From NCBI GenBank assembly GCA_965216695.1, contig OZ244212.1, forward strand, positions 4,836,001 to 4,900,000: a DNA stretch of 64,000 bases, written 5' to 3'. The position numbers were made by a program, and so were the translations under genes. Source of the DNA: G965216695 sp965216695 (lineage in GTDB: Bacteria > Pseudomonadota > Gammaproteobacteria > Pseudomonadales > Azotimanducaceae). The notes below the pieces were generated by a model. That model worked only from the letters and a program-made list of their open reading frames with translations, was not told the DNA's origin and made no database searches. Below, in pieces: positions 62,107 through 64,000 of this stretch; position 1 is the stretch's first letter; every line of letters starts with the position of its first letter.

Positions 62107-62667
62107 TCAGCCGCCTCGCTGCCGCAACCGATCGATGATCGTGTTGGAATGCAGGGCTCGGCGTGCGTCTACGAGTGCCCAGCGTTCGTGATCGCGCCAC
62201 TGCCCATCGATGAAGAGATAGTCGCGCGACAAACCCTCGCGCACGAATCCGCAATACTCCACCAGCCGTATCGAGCGGGCATTGTCCGGTTGAATGTTGG
62301 CTTCGAGGCGGTGCAGGCCCATGGTGGTGAACGCATGTTCTATGAGTTGAACGAGTCCGTCGCGCATGAAGCCCTGACCGGCGTACGGAAGCCCTGCGTA
62401 GTATCCCAGCGTGCAGGACAGAAACGATCCGCGGATGATGTTGTTCAAGTTGATGATGCCGACGATGGCGTCAGATGCAGTGTCGCACACGGCAAAGCCT
62501 TCGTGGTCGTCGCGCCGCAGTCGCTCCATGTATTGTTGAAATGACAGTTTCGTAACCGGCGGGCTGATCCAGGGTTCGTGCATCTGCTGCGACGCGCGCA
62601 TGAGCTTCAGAAACTCGCGCTGATCGTCGTGTCGTACTGGCCGAATGAACGTTCGCTTCGTCGTCAT
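62107..62667 (-). CDS. GNAT-family N-acetyltransferase (RimJ-like)
   Basis: A 186-residue GNAT protein. Strands run IRPVRHDDQREFLKLM, VGIINLNNIIRGSFLSCTLGYYAGLPYAGQGFM, and HRLEANIQPDNARSIRLVEYCGFVREGLSRDYL, with the acetyl-CoA signature in YAGQGFMRDGL. It resembles ribosomal-protein alanine acetyltransferases. The ATG at 62667 touches the stop of the small membrane protein gene, and its stop is 2 bp before ddl, so the genes are surely cotranscribed. Confidence 0.88.
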   Translation of the reverse strand: MTTKRTFIRPVRHDDQREFLKLMRASQQMHEPWISPPVTKLSFQQYMERLRRDDHEGFAVCDTASDAIVGIINLNNIIRGSFLSCTLGYYAGLPYAGQGFMRDGLVQLIEHAFTTMGLHRLEANIQPDNARSIRLVEYCGFVREGLSRDYLFIDGQWRDHERWALVDARRALHSNTIIDRLRQRGG

Positions 62668-62886
62668 CTACGTGTCGTCGCGCCCCACGAGCAAGAAGAT
62701 TTCCCATAGCGTCGGCGGAATCAGCGCGATACCGAGCACCAGCAGATGCAGCGGGTGGACGCGGAACGTACCATCGACGCCCCACAGGCCGGCGAACGAA
62801 AATGCGTTGGCCTCCCACGCCAGCAAGCCTGCGCTGGTGAGCGCAAAGCCAATCGCAAGCAGTACGAAGCGGAGCGCAAACTTCAT
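62668..62886 (-). CDS. Small membrane protein, two helices
   Basis: A 72-residue protein with two hydrophobic segments (FVLLAIGFALTSAGLLAW and LHLLVLGIALIPPTLWEIFLLVG). The ATG at 62886 overlaps the stop of the upstream gene (ATGA) and its own stop abuts the acetyltransferase start, so it is a real member of the operon. No family is recognised. The longer open frame from 63243 is a shadow. Confidence 0.7.
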   Translation of the reverse strand: MKFALRFVLLAIGFALTSAGLLAWEANAFSFAGLWGVDGTFRVHPLHLLVLGIALIPPTLWEIFLLVGRDDT

Positions 62887-63908
62887 TTCAGTAGGATATA
62901 ACCCGCGCCGCGCCAGTGAAACCAAGCACGCGCAAACTGGCCTGCATCGTAGTGACGCTGCACGGTTGCGCGCTCCGGCGCCGCCGGGTCGAGCACGTGA
63001 ACGCGCCCATCGTCGACGCCATCCACCACGAGTAAATGACCGCCGGTCTGTTCCAGCGGTGCACCCGTTAGGCCGCCGGTAGGGAATCGCACGCTCGCGA
63101 CCACTGGAAACCCGGCGGCAAGTGCCGCTGCGGGTATCTGCCAATCTGGAAAAACCTCGACCGACCCCAGCACGCCGCAGCGGCTCGCGGTGAACAGCCC
63201 CAGCGGCCAGACACCGTAGGCACGCGTGACCGGATCTCGGCACGCTCGCACAAACGCTCGCCAGTCGCTCAGACGCCTGCGCCCGCGGAGGATCATTGCA
63301 ATCGCGGTCGGCGAACAGCCGCCTGCAGCCACGGAAGCGTCACCCAGACGCTGGCTGAGCGGGTACGGAATTCCGGTGGGCCGGATGTCTCGAGGAGATG
63401 GCTGAATGGCAGTGTCCAGCGTCAGCGGGCGCGCGCTGAAGGTTGCCAGATAACGCTCCGGAGCCTCCTTTGTCCACACCTCCAGTTCCAGTTCGGCGCC
63501 TGCCAATTCGGCGTGCGTGTGGAAACAATCAATGTGCGTCGACACGTCGGATCCGGTGGCTTCGGGCGGCGGGCCACCGGCCGGGATCGACATCAGAGAC
63601 CAGGCTCCCGCGCTGCTCGTCAGCGTGAACTGAAATCGGTACGCTGCGTTCAGACAGGTGAAACTGGGGACGATGATCCAGCCAGCGGGTAGCGTCGGCA
63701 GGTGCCAGCGCGTTCGGAAGCTCGACGCGTGCCTCGATCCGGGCCTCGATGCATGCCTCGATGCATGTAGGGCATCACCCTGGACCCAGTCAATCGCGCT
63801 GTCGATTGTCAGCGGGTGCAGGGCTGCGGTCGCCGGGTCTGAGTAGCGTACCGATGTGGCGTTGTCCGGGACTGCCCGGAAACGCGTGGGAGACGGATCT
63901 GCGTTCAT
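62883..63908 (-). CDS. C39-like papain-fold cysteine peptidase
   Basis: A 341-residue protein without a clear signal peptide. The C-terminal part has a C39-type arrangement: Cys in GGCSPTAIAMIL, His in GGHLLVVDGVDDG, and Asp in HVLDPAA. The N-terminal half (SLMSIPAGGPPP ... LELEVWTKEAP) is a beta domain. It includes a short HASRHASRPGSRHAS repeat made from an imperfect DNA repeat at 63718-63770. It leads the ddl operon. Start ATG at 63908 is near the opposite gene's start. Confidence 0.75.
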   Translation of the reverse strand: MNADPSPTRFRAVPDNATSVRYSDPATAALHPLTIDSAIDWVQGDALHASRHASRPGSRHASSFRTRWHLPTLPAGWIIVPSFTCLNAAYRFQFTLTSSAGAWSLMSIPAGGPPPEATGSDVSTHIDCFHTHAELAGAELELEVWTKEAPERYLATFSARPLTLDTAIQPSPRDIRPTGIPYPLSQRLGDASVAAGGCSPTAIAMILRGRRRLSDWRAFVRACRDPVTRAYGVWPLGLFTASRCGVLGSVEVFPDWQIPAAALAAGFPVVASVRFPTGGLTGAPLEQTGGHLLVVDGVDDGRVHVLDPAAPERATVQRHYDAGQFARAWFHWRGAGYILLK

Positions 63909-64000
63909 TCAAACTCTTTCTTACGGCCGATTGCACGCTCTGCGAAGGCGCGTTGGAGACGTTATCGAGTATGCCAGAGATGATCGGTGTTTCCGTGACG
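63854..64000 (+). CDS. Glutaredoxin-like (DUF836) protein, N-terminal part (partial)
   Basis: The first 49 codons of a gene that runs past the window end. From codon 19 on, FKLFLTADCTLCEGALETLSS shows a strand, then a CxxC active site (CTLC), as in glutaredoxin-like DUF836 proteins. The ATG at 63854 is the only usual start in frame and lies inside the divergent peptidase gene, so the start is uncertain. Confidence 0.55.
   Translation, partial: MWRCPGLPGNAWETDLRSFKLFLTADCTLCEGALETLSSMPEMIGVSVT

Noticed and set aside
62105..62254. N-terminal extension of ddl
   Set aside because: It overlaps the acetyltransferase gene and the Ddl family begins at the ATG at 62104.
1..64000. tRNA or rRNA genes
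   Set aside because: I saw no conserved tRNA arms (T-loop GTTCRA with matching stems) or rRNA segments in the intergenic regions; a covariance search would settle this.

Overview
This window (about 60% G+C by eye, densely packed, many ATGA/TTGA start-stop overlaps) looks like a chromosomal piece of a heterotrophic, probably marine or soil gammaproteobacterium. The clues are a secreted pepN-type M1 peptidase, a MoxR/DUF58/DUF4381/Bat operon, cysE, an NAD kinase, an XdhC-MocA pair, an UrcA-family protein, a GlpG-type rhomboid and a large set of acyl-CoA enzymes. No rRNA, tRNA or CRISPR array was found. The genus cannot be assigned from sequence alone.

Left part (1-7.6 kb): the end of a zinc metallopeptidase gene, then a tightly overlapping catabolic operon (flavin monooxygenase, SnoaL-like protein, acyl-CoA ligase, two MaoC-type hydratase subunits, an Ltp2-like thiolase-fold protein, a DUF35 protein, a Rieske oxygenase). 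The MaoC/MaoC/Ltp2/DUF35 set resembles the hydratase-aldolase that removes a side chain in steroid degradation. From 7.7 to 13.8 kb there are small exported proteins, a PLP enzyme, and a coiled-coil/membrane protein pair.

The most interesting part is 13.9-19.7 kb: glycosyltransferase, CoA transferase, a short-chain dehydrogenase gene split by a 1,320-bp IS256-family element with a clean 8-bp target duplication, and then a probable selenoprotein. That gene is open from 18134 to 18658 except for an in-frame TGA at 18413. The TGA sits in a U-G-G-C motif and is followed by a plausible bacterial SECIS hairpin. It fits the UGSC (seleno)protein family. A cysteine-bearing partner gene follows 9 bp later.

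From 19.8 to 34.5 kb: an MFE-2-like dehydrogenase, an asnB/methyltransferase/GT2 surface-glycan module, a PRISE-like reductase, cyclophilin, acyl-CoA dehydrogenase, thioesterase, SDR, an EF-hand protein, a GGDEF protein with a degenerate motif, a MerC-like protein, and an acyl-CoA dehydrogenase/kinase pair like the ACAD10/11 system. From 34.5 to 46.2 kb: a long structured leader with tandem repeats ahead of two paralogous secreted Ig-like/FN3 proteins, a hydrolase with a cysteine nucleophile, a large molybdopterin oxidoreductase, a candidate small RNA, an HsaA-like flavoprotein, a zinc alcohol dehydrogenase, a FrnE-like DsbA protein and cysE.

Right part (46.3-64 kb): NAD kinase, MocA and XdhC, rhomboid protease, aminopeptidase N, the six-gene Bat/MoxR operon with batB and batC fused, an ammonium transporter, D-Ala-D-Ala ligase with three co-oriented overlapping genes, and the start of a glutaredoxin-like gene cut by the window edge. 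The overall theme is catabolism of lipids, isoprenoids or steroids plus cell-envelope maintenance.
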